Shown: one piece after another, positions 22,992 to 29,629 of the stretch
Position numbering within the stretch: the first letter of the stretch is position 1
How the letters are laid out: each line of letters begins with the position of its first letter
From: Ruminococcaceae bacterium UBA6416
Lineage (GTDB): Bacteria; Bacillota; Clostridia; Oscillospirales; Acutalibacteraceae
DNA length: 29,691 nucleotides
Assembly: GCA_002438505.1 (NCBI GenBank)
Contig: DJPI01000015.1
Span: forward strand, 473 to 30,163
Reading direction: 5' to 3'
Translations under genes and position numbers: made by a program
The notes under the pieces: generated by a model
Told to the model about the DNA's origin: nothing
Database searches by the model: none
What the model saw: only the letters and a program-made list of their open reading frames with translations

Positions 22992-24161
22992 TTATATTTG
23001 CCTTGCAATTCTGTCAAAACGGTAGTCATCATCATAATTAATTGTTCCTGATGAACGGTATACACTCAGAACAAGTCCAACGGCAAGATATAAGCTCACA
23101 ACGGATGAGCCGCCGGAACTGATGAACGGAAGCGTGATTCCGATAACAGGCAGAAGCTTGAGACACATTCCGATATTTATGACAACCTGTGCAATTATCA
23201 TAAACATTACTCCATAGCAAATCATTGAGGCGGAATAATTGTTTGACCGTTTTCCAACATAGATGATGCGGATTGCAAGAAGCGCAAAAAGCAACAGAAC
23301 AACAAAAGCTCCGATGAGTCCCGTCTCCTCGCATATAACGGAAAAAATCATGTCATTGGAGCTCTCCGGAACCAAGCCGCTCTGGGTGTAAGTTCCCTTG
23401 AAAAGGCCGGTTCCGAAAAATCCGCCCTCGCTGATTGCATTCGAGGCCTGCTGCTGCTGATAGATTTCATCCGAATAAGACTGCGGGTCAATAAGCGCGA
23501 GAATTCTGTTTCGCTGAATATTATCGAAAACCTTATACCACACGATAGGCAGCGCCGCCCCAACGGCAACAACCCCCAACGGGAAATAAAGCCAATGCAC
23601 ACCGGCAATGAACATCATTCCGACAAACATCATTATGAAAATGAGCGCCGAGCCCATGTCACCCGTATAAACAACAAGGGCTATCGGTATCATTGCGTGA
23701 ATGCAAAGAAACAAAACATTTTTAACGCTTGAAAGGTCACTTTTGAGATAATTAAGATGCTTAGAAAATGTTATGATAAAGCCGATTTTCAAAATCTCGG
23801 ACGGCTGGAGATAAAGGCTTTTTGTGATTTTCAGCCATGAGCGCGCATCCGATCTTCCGCTTGGCGCAGAGCCAAACGGTATCAGCAAAAGCATCAGAAA
23901 AAGCGAGCCTGCGGCTATGACCGGCCACAGCTTTAAAATGATGTCATAATCAATGAACGAAATGACAAGACAGGCGGCAACGCCCAAAATGAGCGCAAGA
24001 ATCATGACCTTCGCATCACGCGAAAGGAACGCACCGTTCTCCGCCGTTCTGTGCGTTGCGGAGGAAACCATCACCGTGCCTATTGCCGAAAGGAAGAGAC
24101 ACAATAGCAAAAACAGTTTGTCTGTTTCCTTAACGGCCTTTTTAATGTTTTTATATATCAA
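22992..24161 (-). CDS. rodA: SEDS-family peptidoglycan glycosyltransferase, RodA type
   Basis: A 389-residue polytopic membrane protein that polymerises lipid II with a class B PBP; RodA serves side-wall elongation. About ten membrane segments are visible. Family blocks include LQPSEILKIGFI, GDMGSALIF with the expected catalytic-region Asp, the GLFKGTYTQSGLVPES segment and GITLPFISSGGSS near the C-terminus. The first two favour RodA over FtsW, though SEDS subtypes are hard to separate by eye. The start appears to be TTG at 24161; the ribosome site (AGGACG) is weak and the next Met lies inside the first membrane segment. No PBP or MreBCD gene is adjacent. Confidence 0.9.
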   Translation of the reverse strand: MIYKNIKKAVKETDKLFLLLCLFLSAIGTVMVSSATHRTAENGAFLSRDAKVMILALILGVAACLVISFIDYDIILKLWPVIAAGSLFLMLLLIPFGSAPSGRSDARSWLKITKSLYLQPSEILKIGFIITFSKHLNYLKSDLSSVKNVLFLCIHAMIPIALVVYTGDMGSALIFIMMFVGMMFIAGVHWLYFPLGVVAVGAALPIVWYKVFDNIQRNRILALIDPQSYSDEIYQQQQASNAISEGGFFGTGLFKGTYTQSGLVPESSNDMIFSVICEETGLIGAFVVLLLFALLAIRIIYVGKRSNNYSASMICYGVMFMIIAQVVINIGMCLKLLPVIGITLPFISSGGSSVVSLYLAVGLVLSVYRSSGTINYDDDYRFDRIARQI

Positions 24162-24232
24162 ACCAAACCACGTCCTAAATTTTATCTTTCATTCAGCCGA
24201 AAACTGTAACGATATTTTTTGCAGCAACAATG

Positions 24233-24261
24233 ATTATATAATATTTATGACGATATTTCAA
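24233..24261 (-). promoter_or_regulatory. Sigma-A promoter of rodA
   Basis: On the minus strand TTGAAA (24256-24261) and TATAAT (24233-24238) are separated by 17 bases. It is back to back with the tsaE promoter; the two -35 boxes are 9 bases apart. Confidence 0.75.
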
Positions 24262-24270
24262 GTGATTGCG

Positions 24271-24298
24271 TTGACTTCTCGCCGTTTTGTGATACAAT
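24271..24298 (+). promoter_or_regulatory. Sigma-A promoter of tsaE-tsaB-rpiB
   Basis: TTGACT (24271-24276) and TACAAT (24293-24298) are separated by 16 bases. A leader of about 115 bases follows. Confidence 0.75.
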
Positions 24299-24318
24299 AT
24301 ATAAACAACCGCAGATTA

Positions 24319-24409
24319 ACTGCCGGGCGAAAAGTTCGGCAGTATATTTTAAATTTTAATCAGCGGCCGGTTAATATACTTTTAAGGAGAAGCCGGATTT
24401 TTCTTCCGG
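24319..24409 (+). promoter_or_regulatory. Structured leader of tsaE with hairpin between ribosome site and start codon
   Basis: A first hairpin, ACTGCCG with CGGCAGT (24319-24325 and 24337-24343), runs into an AT-rich tail. The best Shine-Dalgarno, AAGGAG at 24384-24389, is 29 bases before the ATG. Between them lies a second hairpin, CCGGA with TCCGG (24393-24397 and 24405-24409), 7-base loop. If it folds, it shortens the gap to about 12 bases. Confidence 0.5.
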
Positions 24410-24418
24410 ATAGTACAT

Positions 24419-24865
24419 ATGTTCATTACTCAGACCAACAGCGTTGAGGAAACCGAGGCTCTTGCCGAACGAATTTCAAAAAAGCTTTCAACTCCCGTTG
24501 TCATTGCGTTTTTCGGCGGACTCGGAATGGGAAAAACCGCTTTCACAAAAGGTCTTGCAAAAGGCCTCGGGATTGACTGCGATGTCACAAGTCCAACCTT
24601 CGCGCTTGTTCACGAATACTGCGGAAAAAATGTTACGCTCTATCATTTTGATATGTATCGCGTTGAAACGTGGGACGATCTTTATTCAACCGGATTTTTT
24701 GACTATTATCAAAAGGGCTGTGTGATTGCCTGCGAATGGAGCGAAAACATTGAAAACGCTCTTCCGGAAAACACGGTGCGCATATATATTGAACGCGGTG
24801 AGCACGAAAATCAACGCAATTTCAAAATTGAAGGGTTCGGTGAATATGAAGATTTTATCAGTTGA
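24419..24865 (+). CDS. tsaE: t6A biosynthesis ATPase TsaE
   Basis: TsaE is the small P-loop ATPase that works with TsaB and TsaD to make N6-threonylcarbamoyladenosine at position 37 of ANN-decoding tRNAs. The 148 residues are the normal length. Walker A is GGLGMGKT at 33-40, followed by the conserved TSPTFALVHEY and YHFDMYR. The N-terminus, MFITQTNSVEETEALAERI, fits the family, so I keep the ATG at 24419 despite the distant ribosome site. Its end overlaps the start of tsaB by 20 bases, which points to coupled translation. Confidence 0.95.
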   Translation: MFITQTNSVEETEALAERISKKLSTPVVIAFFGGLGMGKTAFTKGLAKGLGIDCDVTSPTFALVHEYCGKNVTLYHFDMYRVETWDDLYSTGFFDYYQKGCVIACEWSENIENALPENTVRIYIERGEHENQRNFKIEGFGEYEDFIS

Positions 24866-25553
24866 CACAAGCGCTGTCTGCGCTTCGGTTGCCGTTACTG
24901 AAGATGAGAAAATTGTCAGCCTTTGTTCAACGAACGCGGGGCTCACACACTCAAGAACGCTTTTGCCGATGATTGATTCCGCGCTTAAAAATTCCGAAAC
25001 CGACCTTTCGGACATAGATTACCTCGCCTGCTCGGTTGGCCCCGGTTCATTCACTGGAATCAGAATCGGCGTTGCGGCAATCAAAGGCCTCTCTGACGGA
25101 ACGGGAAAAAAATGCATCAGCATTTCAACGCTTGAAGCTCTTGCTTATAATCTCCTTGGTCAGGATGTTATTGCCTGCTCTGTTATGGACGCACGGTGCA
25201 ACCAGGTCTATTGCGCAGTTTTTGATGTTTCAAAAAACCGTGTAACTCGCCTTACGGACGATGAAGCACTGAAAATTGGCGAGCTTAGAGAGAAGCTCAG
25301 CCGATACGGCAAAAGAATTGTCTTTGTTGGCGACGGAGCAAAACTTTGCGAAAACACAATCGGCTATGAAGCCGCACCGCCGCTTTTAAGATTTCAAAAC
25401 GCGGCGAGTGTCGGCATCTGCGCATTCAGGAATTTCAGCAAAGGTAAGCTGATTTCCGCTTCAGAACTGATGCCGACCTACCTCAGACTTCCGCAGGCTG
25501 AAAGAGAGCTTAAAGCTAAAATTAACAATAAAGCAAAGGAGAATCAACAATGA
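24846..25553 (+). CDS. tsaB: t6A biosynthesis protein TsaB
   Basis: TsaB is the inactive ASKHA-fold partner that dimerises with TsaD in the t6A complex. The protein is 235 residues when started at the ATG at 24846 (MKILSVDTSAVCASVAV). The ASKHA phosphate-1-like N-terminus and GPGSFTGIRIG, the family signature, are present. Reading frames starting further upstream only extend into tsaE. tsaE overlaps its start, and its stop overlaps the rpiB start by four bases (ATGA). tsaD is not in the window. Confidence 0.95.
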   Translation: MKILSVDTSAVCASVAVTEDEKIVSLCSTNAGLTHSRTLLPMIDSALKNSETDLSDIDYLACSVGPGSFTGIRIGVAAIKGLSDGTGKKCISISTLEALAYNLLGQDVIACSVMDARCNQVYCAVFDVSKNRVTRLTDDEALKIGELREKLSRYGKRIVFVGDGAKLCENTIGYEAAPPLLRFQNAASVGICAFRNFSKGKLISASELMPTYLRLPQAERELKAKINNKAKENQQ

Positions 25554-25999
25554 TTGCATTGGGAGCAGACCACGGAGGATATTTCCTCAAGGAAGAAATT
25601 AAAAAGCATCTTGATGAAAAGGGAATCGAATATAAGGACTTTGGAACCTATTCATCAGACTCGGTTGACTACGCAAAAATTGCCTATAAAACCTGTCAAA
25701 GTGTAACGAGCGGTGAATGCGAAAAAGCCATTCTCTGCTGCGGAACAGGAATAGGAATCTCAATGGCCGCCAACAAAGTCAAAGGCATCCGTGCGGCCTG
25801 CTGCTCGGACTGGTTCAGCGCAAAATATACAAGACTCCACAACGATGCAAACGCTCTTTGCCTCGGCGGAAGAGTAGTCGGCGCCGGTCTTGCGCTTGAG
25901 ATGGTTGATGTTTTCCTTTCAACCGAATTTGAAGGCGGCAGACACCAGAGAAGGGTTGACCAAATCACAGCCATTGAAAACGGCACATTTGAAGATTGA
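25550..25999 (+). CDS. rpiB: Ribose-5-phosphate isomerase B
   Basis: RpiB interconverts ribose-5-phosphate and ribulose-5-phosphate in the pentose phosphate pathway. The 149 residues fit the RpiB/LacAB family. Asp7-His8 (GADHGG) bind substrate, the active-site Cys is in LCCGTGIGIS (63-64), and HNDAN starts at His97. AAAGGAG precedes the ATG, which overlaps the tsaB stop as ATGA. It is the last gene of the unit and is followed by a terminator. Confidence 0.96.
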   Translation: MIALGADHGGYFLKEEIKKHLDEKGIEYKDFGTYSSDSVDYAKIAYKTCQSVTSGECEKAILCCGTGIGISMAANKVKGIRAACCSDWFSAKYTRLHNDANALCLGGRVVGAGLALEMVDVFLSTEFEGGRHQRRVDQITAIENGTFED

Positions 26000-26013
26000 A
26001 TCACGGAATATTT

Positions 26014-26056
26014 AATCGCCGCCCACGGCTTGTTTAGGCCATGGACGGCGATTTTT
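26014..26056 (+). terminator. Terminator of the tsaE-tsaB-rpiB unit
   Basis: AATCGCCG (26014-26021) pairs with CGGCGATT (26046-26053), with further inner pairing (CCA/TGG and GGC/GCC), followed by a T-run on the plus strand. It may also help stop minus-strand transcription of the broken regulator gene. Confidence 0.85.
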
Positions 26057-26059
26057 GCT

Positions 26060-26918
26060 TTACTCGTTTAATTTCTTCTTAATCGGGATCCAAATTTCGC
26101 AGTAATACTTTTCATCGAGTGTGCCTTTTTCATACTTTGCCGGGTTGTCATAATATTCAACGCAGAAACCTGCGGCGAACTCATATTCTTTCAAAGCCGG
26201 GAGCCACTCGGTATAAATCTTTGTGTTAACATCCTGCAACGCGCTCGGCATTGGACCGACGCAAGGGAACACAGCCCAAGTGAAAGCCGGAATTGTTCTT
26301 GTTACAAAGCCTTCCGGAACCTCCCTTTCCGGCTAATACGGGTCGGCAATCAAATATTCAAAAGTCTCCTGACCCATTGTTTCGTCAATGTTAATGCCGT
26401 ATGTACCCATTACAACGACGCCCTTTCCGGTCTTGAAATGCTCCTTCCAGAAAAGAGGAACATTTTCCTTTGCACCCTCATAATTAAACTTTTTTGCGTC
26501 TGCAATAACGGTGAATGCATCCTTGTTCAAAATTTTGTAATCCTTGGTATAGCCTCCCTCAAGAGAAAATTTGATTTTCAGCGGAGCAAAGGATTTGAGC
26601 ATAACACCGTCCTTGCGGACACAAGCCGGTGTCACGCCGTGGAAGCGGGTGAAAGCCTTTGTGAAGCTGTCCGGCGAATCGTATCCGTATTTCAAAGCAA
26701 TGTCTATCACCTTTTCATCGGTCACCAAAAGGTCATTCCCGGCAAGCGCAAGTCTGCGATTTCGGATATACTCCGAAACCGTGAAGCATTGCAAAACCTT
26801 TCTAAAAATAAAACGGAGAAAGATTCATGCTTTCGGCTATGCTTTTCGGTGACAAATCTTCCGTGATATTCTCTTCAATATACTGAATTGAATCGCCTAT
26901 AACCGCCATCCATTCCAT
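26060..26918 (-). pseudogene. Broken AraC-type regulator with GyrI-like effector domain
   Basis: The pieces form one transcription factor: an N-terminal AraC helix-turn-helix domain and a C-terminal GyrI-like small-molecule-binding domain. Translation starts at the ATG at 26918 behind GGGAGG (MEWMAVIGDS). A TAG at 26802-26804 interrupts after SPFYF, where relatives usually have Gln. About 10-15 bases on, the frame shifts, probably by a small deletion near 26787. The second frame then reads FTVSEYIRNRRLALAG, the second recognition helix (YGYDSPDSFTKAFTRFHG) and the effector domain. A second in-frame TAG at 26333-26335 follows IADPY, after which the same frame continues PEREVPEGFVTR to a TAA at 26060. 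The three lesions make function unlikely. Sequencing error cannot explain all of them easily. Confidence 0.85.
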
Positions 26919-27012
26919 TCGTTATGCCCTCCCTTGTTTTGCTGTGGCTATATTATAGCACCCATAAAGCATCCGCACCCGATTATTTATGCTCACTTTT
27001 GTCCTGAATTAA

Positions 27013-28887
27013 TCACTTGATTTTTAATGCCCTCGTTGCATTGAGAACAGCAATAACCATTACGCCGACATCCGCAAAAATCGCAATCCACATATCCGCA
27101 ATTCCGACTGCGCCGAGAACAAGGCACAGCGCCTTGACCGCGAGTGCAAAAACAATGTTTTCCTTAACGATTCTGAGCGTTCTGATTGAAATTTTTGAAG
27201 CAAGGGGAAGCTTTGCCGGGTCATCATCCATGAGGACAACGTCCGCCGCCTCAATGGCAGCATCAGAACCCAATGCGCCCATTGCAACGCCGATATCCGC
27301 CCTTGAAAGCACCGGCGCGTCATTGATTCCGTCGCCGACAAAAACAAGCTTTTCCTTATCTGCCTTTTCAGAAAGAAGTTTTTCAACCTCATTGACCTTA
27401 TCCTCAGGAAGAAGCTGCGCTTTGTATTCGTCAAGGCCGATTTCAGAGGCAACGCGTTTTGCTGTTTTTTCGCTGTCTCCGGTGAGCATCACGGTCTTTT
27501 TAATTCCGTTTTCTTTGAGCTTTGCAATTGCTGCTTTTGAGTTTGCCTTAACAACGTCTGAAATGACAATGCAGCCTGCATATTTTCCGTCAACGGCGGT
27601 ATAGACAACCGTTCCTTCGTCATGTTCGGTTTCAACGGAGATGCCCTTGTCATTCATAAGCTTTATATTACCGGCAAGAACCTGCCTTCCGTCAACACAA
27701 GCTGAAACTCCCCTGCCGGAGATTTCGTGAATATCAGAGACCCTTTTTCGGTCAATGTCTTTTCCGTACACTTTTTTGAGGCTTTCGCTTATCGGATGGC
27801 TTGAGCCGCTTTCGGCGTGTGCAGCGTAATATAAAAGGCTGTTTTTGTCAAAGCATTCTTCCGGATAAATCCCCGTCACCGTAAAAACACCCTCGGTGAG
27901 CGTTCCGGTTTTGTCAAAAACAAAGTATTTGGCGTCTGAAAGTGCTTCAAGATAGTTTGAGCCTTTAACCAGTATGCCGTTGCTTGAAGCGCAGCCGATT
28001 CCGGCAAAAAAGCTCAACGGTATTGAAATTACAAGTGCACACGGGCAGCTGATTACAAGGAAGGTCAGTGCTCTCGTTATCCATTCACCCCACAGAGGAG
28101 CTTCACCCATAATGAGCCTTGCAACCGGTGGAAGAAGCGCAAGCACAAGCGCACCGCCGCAGACAGCCGGAGTATAGTATTTTGAAAATTTCGTGATAAA
28201 ATTTTCCGACTTTGATTTTTTCATGCTCGAATTTTCAACAAGATCGAGTATTTTTGAAACCGTGGACTCACCGAATTCCTTTGAGGTCTTGACGCGGATC
28301 ACTCCGGAAAGATTGATGCAGCCGCTGATGACATCATCACCCTGCTTTGCGCTGCGCGGAACGCTTTCGCCGGTGAGAGCGCTTGTGTCAAGCGTTGTGT
28401 TTCCGGAAACAATTACGCCGTCAATGGGAACCTTTTCTCCAGGATTGACAATAATTTCGGTTCCTGCTTCAACGTCTTCCGGGTCAACCTTTGTGAGCTT
28501 TCCGTCAACCTCAACATTGGCGTAATCGGGGCGGATATCCATAAGCTCTGTGATATTCTTTCTGCTTTTTCCAACCGCAACACTCTGGAACAACTCACCT
28601 ATCTGATAGAAGAGCATTACGGCAACACCCTCGCGGAAATCGCCGAGGCCGATAGCGCCGACTGTTGCAACAGCCATGAGGAAGTTTTCATCAAAAATCT
28701 GGCCTTTAAAAATGCCTTTAACGGCCTTTTTGAGAATGTCATAGCCTATAACAGCATAAGGCACAAGATACAAAACAGCCTGAATCCAAACATTAAGTTC
28801 AACAAACTTAAAAAGTACCGTTAAAAGAACAACCATTGCAGCCGCTATGATTATCCGCCACAAAACCTTCTTTTGCTTCTTGCTCAT
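27013..28887 (-). CDS. P1B-type heavy-metal ATPase, predicted Zn/Cd/Pb exporter
   Basis: A 624-residue membrane pump that exports soft divalent metals. TGES (172-175) marks the actuator domain, CPC (281-283) the metal site in the sixth membrane helix, DKTGTLT with Asp325 the phosphorylation site, Ser-Ser-His-Pro (362-365) the nucleotide domain, and GDGINDAP the hinge. The CPC-x4-S-x-P pattern and the ADVGV sequence in the last helices fit the P1B-2 Zn/Cd/Pb group rather than copper. Unlike many CadA/ZntA proteins it has no N-terminal HMA domain; a separate HMA protein is encoded 25 bases upstream. AAGGGGG precedes the ATG. Confidence 0.95.
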   Translation of the reverse strand: MSKKQKKVLWRIIIAAAMVVLLTVLFKFVELNVWIQAVLYLVPYAVIGYDILKKAVKGIFKGQIFDENFLMAVATVGAIGLGDFREGVAVMLFYQIGELFQSVAVGKSRKNITELMDIRPDYANVEVDGKLTKVDPEDVEAGTEIIVNPGEKVPIDGVIVSGNTTLDTSALTGESVPRSAKQGDDVISGCINLSGVIRVKTSKEFGESTVSKILDLVENSSMKKSKSENFITKFSKYYTPAVCGGALVLALLPPVARLIMGEAPLWGEWITRALTFLVISCPCALVISIPLSFFAGIGCASSNGILVKGSNYLEALSDAKYFVFDKTGTLTEGVFTVTGIYPEECFDKNSLLYYAAHAESGSSHPISESLKKVYGKDIDRKRVSDIHEISGRGVSACVDGRQVLAGNIKLMNDKGISVETEHDEGTVVYTAVDGKYAGCIVISDVVKANSKAAIAKLKENGIKKTVMLTGDSEKTAKRVASEIGLDEYKAQLLPEDKVNEVEKLLSEKADKEKLVFVGDGINDAPVLSRADIGVAMGALGSDAAIEAADVVLMDDDPAKLPLASKISIRTLRIVKENIVFALAVKALCLVLGAVGIADMWIAIFADVGVMVIAVLNATRALKIK

Positions 28888-28912
28888 TTCATAGCCCCCT
28901 TAATCAAAATCA

Positions 28913-29131
28913 TCAGATATATATTTCGCAGTCATCTTCAACCTTTTTGCAGTTTTTAACAACGCGCTTCATTGTTTCGTCAACATCAGCACCATCTTCA
29001 AACTCAACCTTCATCTTCTGAGCCATGAAAGAGATTGTTGCAGCGCAAACACCCTCCGTCTTTGCGGCGGCTTCTTCCATTTTTGCGGCGCAGTTTGCAC
29101 AGTCAACTTCGATTGCGTACGTTTTTTTCAT
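28913..29131 (-). CDS. Stand-alone heavy-metal-associated (HMA) domain protein
   Basis: A 72-residue ferredoxin-like metal-binding protein. The metal site is Cys11 and Cys14 in VDCANCAAKME. The core is followed by an acidic C-terminus, VEDDCEIYI, with a further Cys68 that could join in binding Zn or Cd (inference). It probably delivers metal to, or regulates, the ATPase encoded next, whose own HMA domain is missing. I start at MKKTYAI (29131), with GAGAGG about 11 bases upstream; an ATG-less extension upstream has no support. It is the first gene behind the metal-type operator. Confidence 0.92.
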   Translation of the reverse strand: MKKTYAIEVDCANCAAKMEEAAAKTEGVCAATISFMAQKMKVEFEDGADVDETMKRVVKNCKKVEDDCEIYI

Positions 29132-29158
29132 AATACCAAATCCTCTCATTGGAAGTCA

Positions 29159-29182
29159 TTGAACGGTTGAATAATTGAACAA
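29159..29182. repeat. Three tandem 8-base TTGAA repeats next to the metal operator
   Basis: TTGAACGG, TTGAATAA and TTGAACAA follow head to tail with a period of 8 bases. The third is part of the inverted repeat at 29176-29189. The spacing places half-sites on a regular pitch, which could allow binding of more than one repressor dimer (inference). Confidence 0.6.
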
Positions 29183-29189
29183 CTGTTCA
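29176..29189. promoter_or_regulatory. ArsR/SmtB-type operator
   Basis: TGAACA-AC-TGTTCA is a perfect 6-2-6 inverted repeat. This is the core (TGAACA-N2-TGTTCA) recognised by metal-sensing ArsR/SmtB repressors such as CzrA and SmtB. It lies just downstream of the -10 box, where a bound repressor would block transcription of the HMA-ATPase unit. Confidence 0.8.
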
Positions 29190-29201
29190 TCTGTTATCTG
29201 T

Positions 29202-29231
29202 ATTATAGTTGAATGCACGCTCAACTGTCAA
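29202..29231 (-). promoter_or_regulatory. Sigma-A promoter of the HMA-ATPase unit
   Basis: On the minus strand TTGACA (29226-29231) and TATAAT (29202-29207), both perfect, are separated by 18 bases. The spacer itself is bounded by GTTGA and TCAAC, an inverted repeat that could be a second, weaker operator. Confidence 0.85.
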
Positions 29232-29302
29232 TAGTTTTTGCAAAAAAAAGTTGAAAAAATTTTCGGAAATTCTGAAGCTACAATATATTAAGGCAAAAGA
29301 GA

Positions 29303-29329
29303 AATAAGCAGCTGCTATAGCTGCTTATT
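29303..29329 (-). terminator. Second hairpin downstream of tRNA-Leu(CAG)
   Basis: A perfect 11-bp stem, AATAAGCAGCT with its complement (29303-29313 and 29319-29329), and a 5-base loop. The minus-strand tail TTCTCTTTT is moderately T-rich, so it could back up the stronger terminator just upstream of it. Confidence 0.5.
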
Positions 29330-29337
29330 GGGTGGAG

Positions 29338-29372
29338 AAAAAAACAAAAAAGCACTCAAAAAAGTGCTTTTT
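29338..29372 (-). terminator. Terminator of tRNA-Leu(CAG)
   Basis: AAAAAGCACT (29347-29356) pairs with AGTGCTTTTT (29363-29372), 6-base loop. On the minus strand TGTTTTTTT follows. It lies just after the tRNA CCA end. Confidence 0.88.
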
Positions 29373-29374
29373 CG

Positions 29375-29461
29375 TGGTGCGGGGGATGGGACTTGAACCC
29401 ACACAGTATTGCTACCACTGGAACCTGAATCCAGCGCGTCTGCCAATTCCGCCACCTCCGC
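29375..29461 (-). tRNA. tRNA-Leu, anticodon CAG, with an acceptor-stem mismatch
   Basis: An 87-nt class II tRNA with a long variable arm and an encoded CCA. The anticodon stem CTGGA/TCCAG closes TTCAGGT, giving anticodon CAG, which reads CUG. The T-loop is TTCAAGT. The acceptor strands GCGGAGG and CCCCCGC pair at six of seven positions; A5 faces C68. A TAATAT sequence about ten bases upstream could be the -10 box, but no good -35 is visible. Confidence 0.96.
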
Positions 29462-29629
29462 GTAAATATTAAGTTGTAATTTATTCTGCGGAAAAAGCAG
29501 ACGCGCTCCGCGTGACTCTTGCGGTTCCCAAAATCCATTCGGCTTTATGAAAGCCTCTGCATTTTGACCGCTGCGTTGCGCAAACGTCTGTTGCAGAAAC
29601 AAACTTTGTAAAAAAAATACCTCTGATTT
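29462..29629. other. Non-coding stretch upstream of tRNA-Leu(CAG)
   Basis: No convincing gene. It contains a possible tRNA -10 box (TAATAT), a small CTGC/GCAG hairpin, and an AT-rich GTAAAAA/TTTTTAC pair next to a T-run that could mark the end of a gene entering from the right edge. Confidence 0.4.

Noticed and set aside
24726..24845. Long N-terminal extension of TsaB starting inside tsaE
   Set aside because: The family starts at MKILSVDTS; the extension is only the alternate frame of tsaE.
26333..26918. Selenocysteine or pyrrolysine explanation for the in-frame stops of the AraC gene
   Set aside because: The stops are TAG, so not selenocysteine; no pyl genes are visible; and the additional frameshift makes a pseudogene simpler.
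26919..27012. Terminator after the metal ATPase gene
   Set aside because: A CATAAA/TTTATG pair exists on the minus strand but it is short, has no T-run and I could not support it as a terminator.
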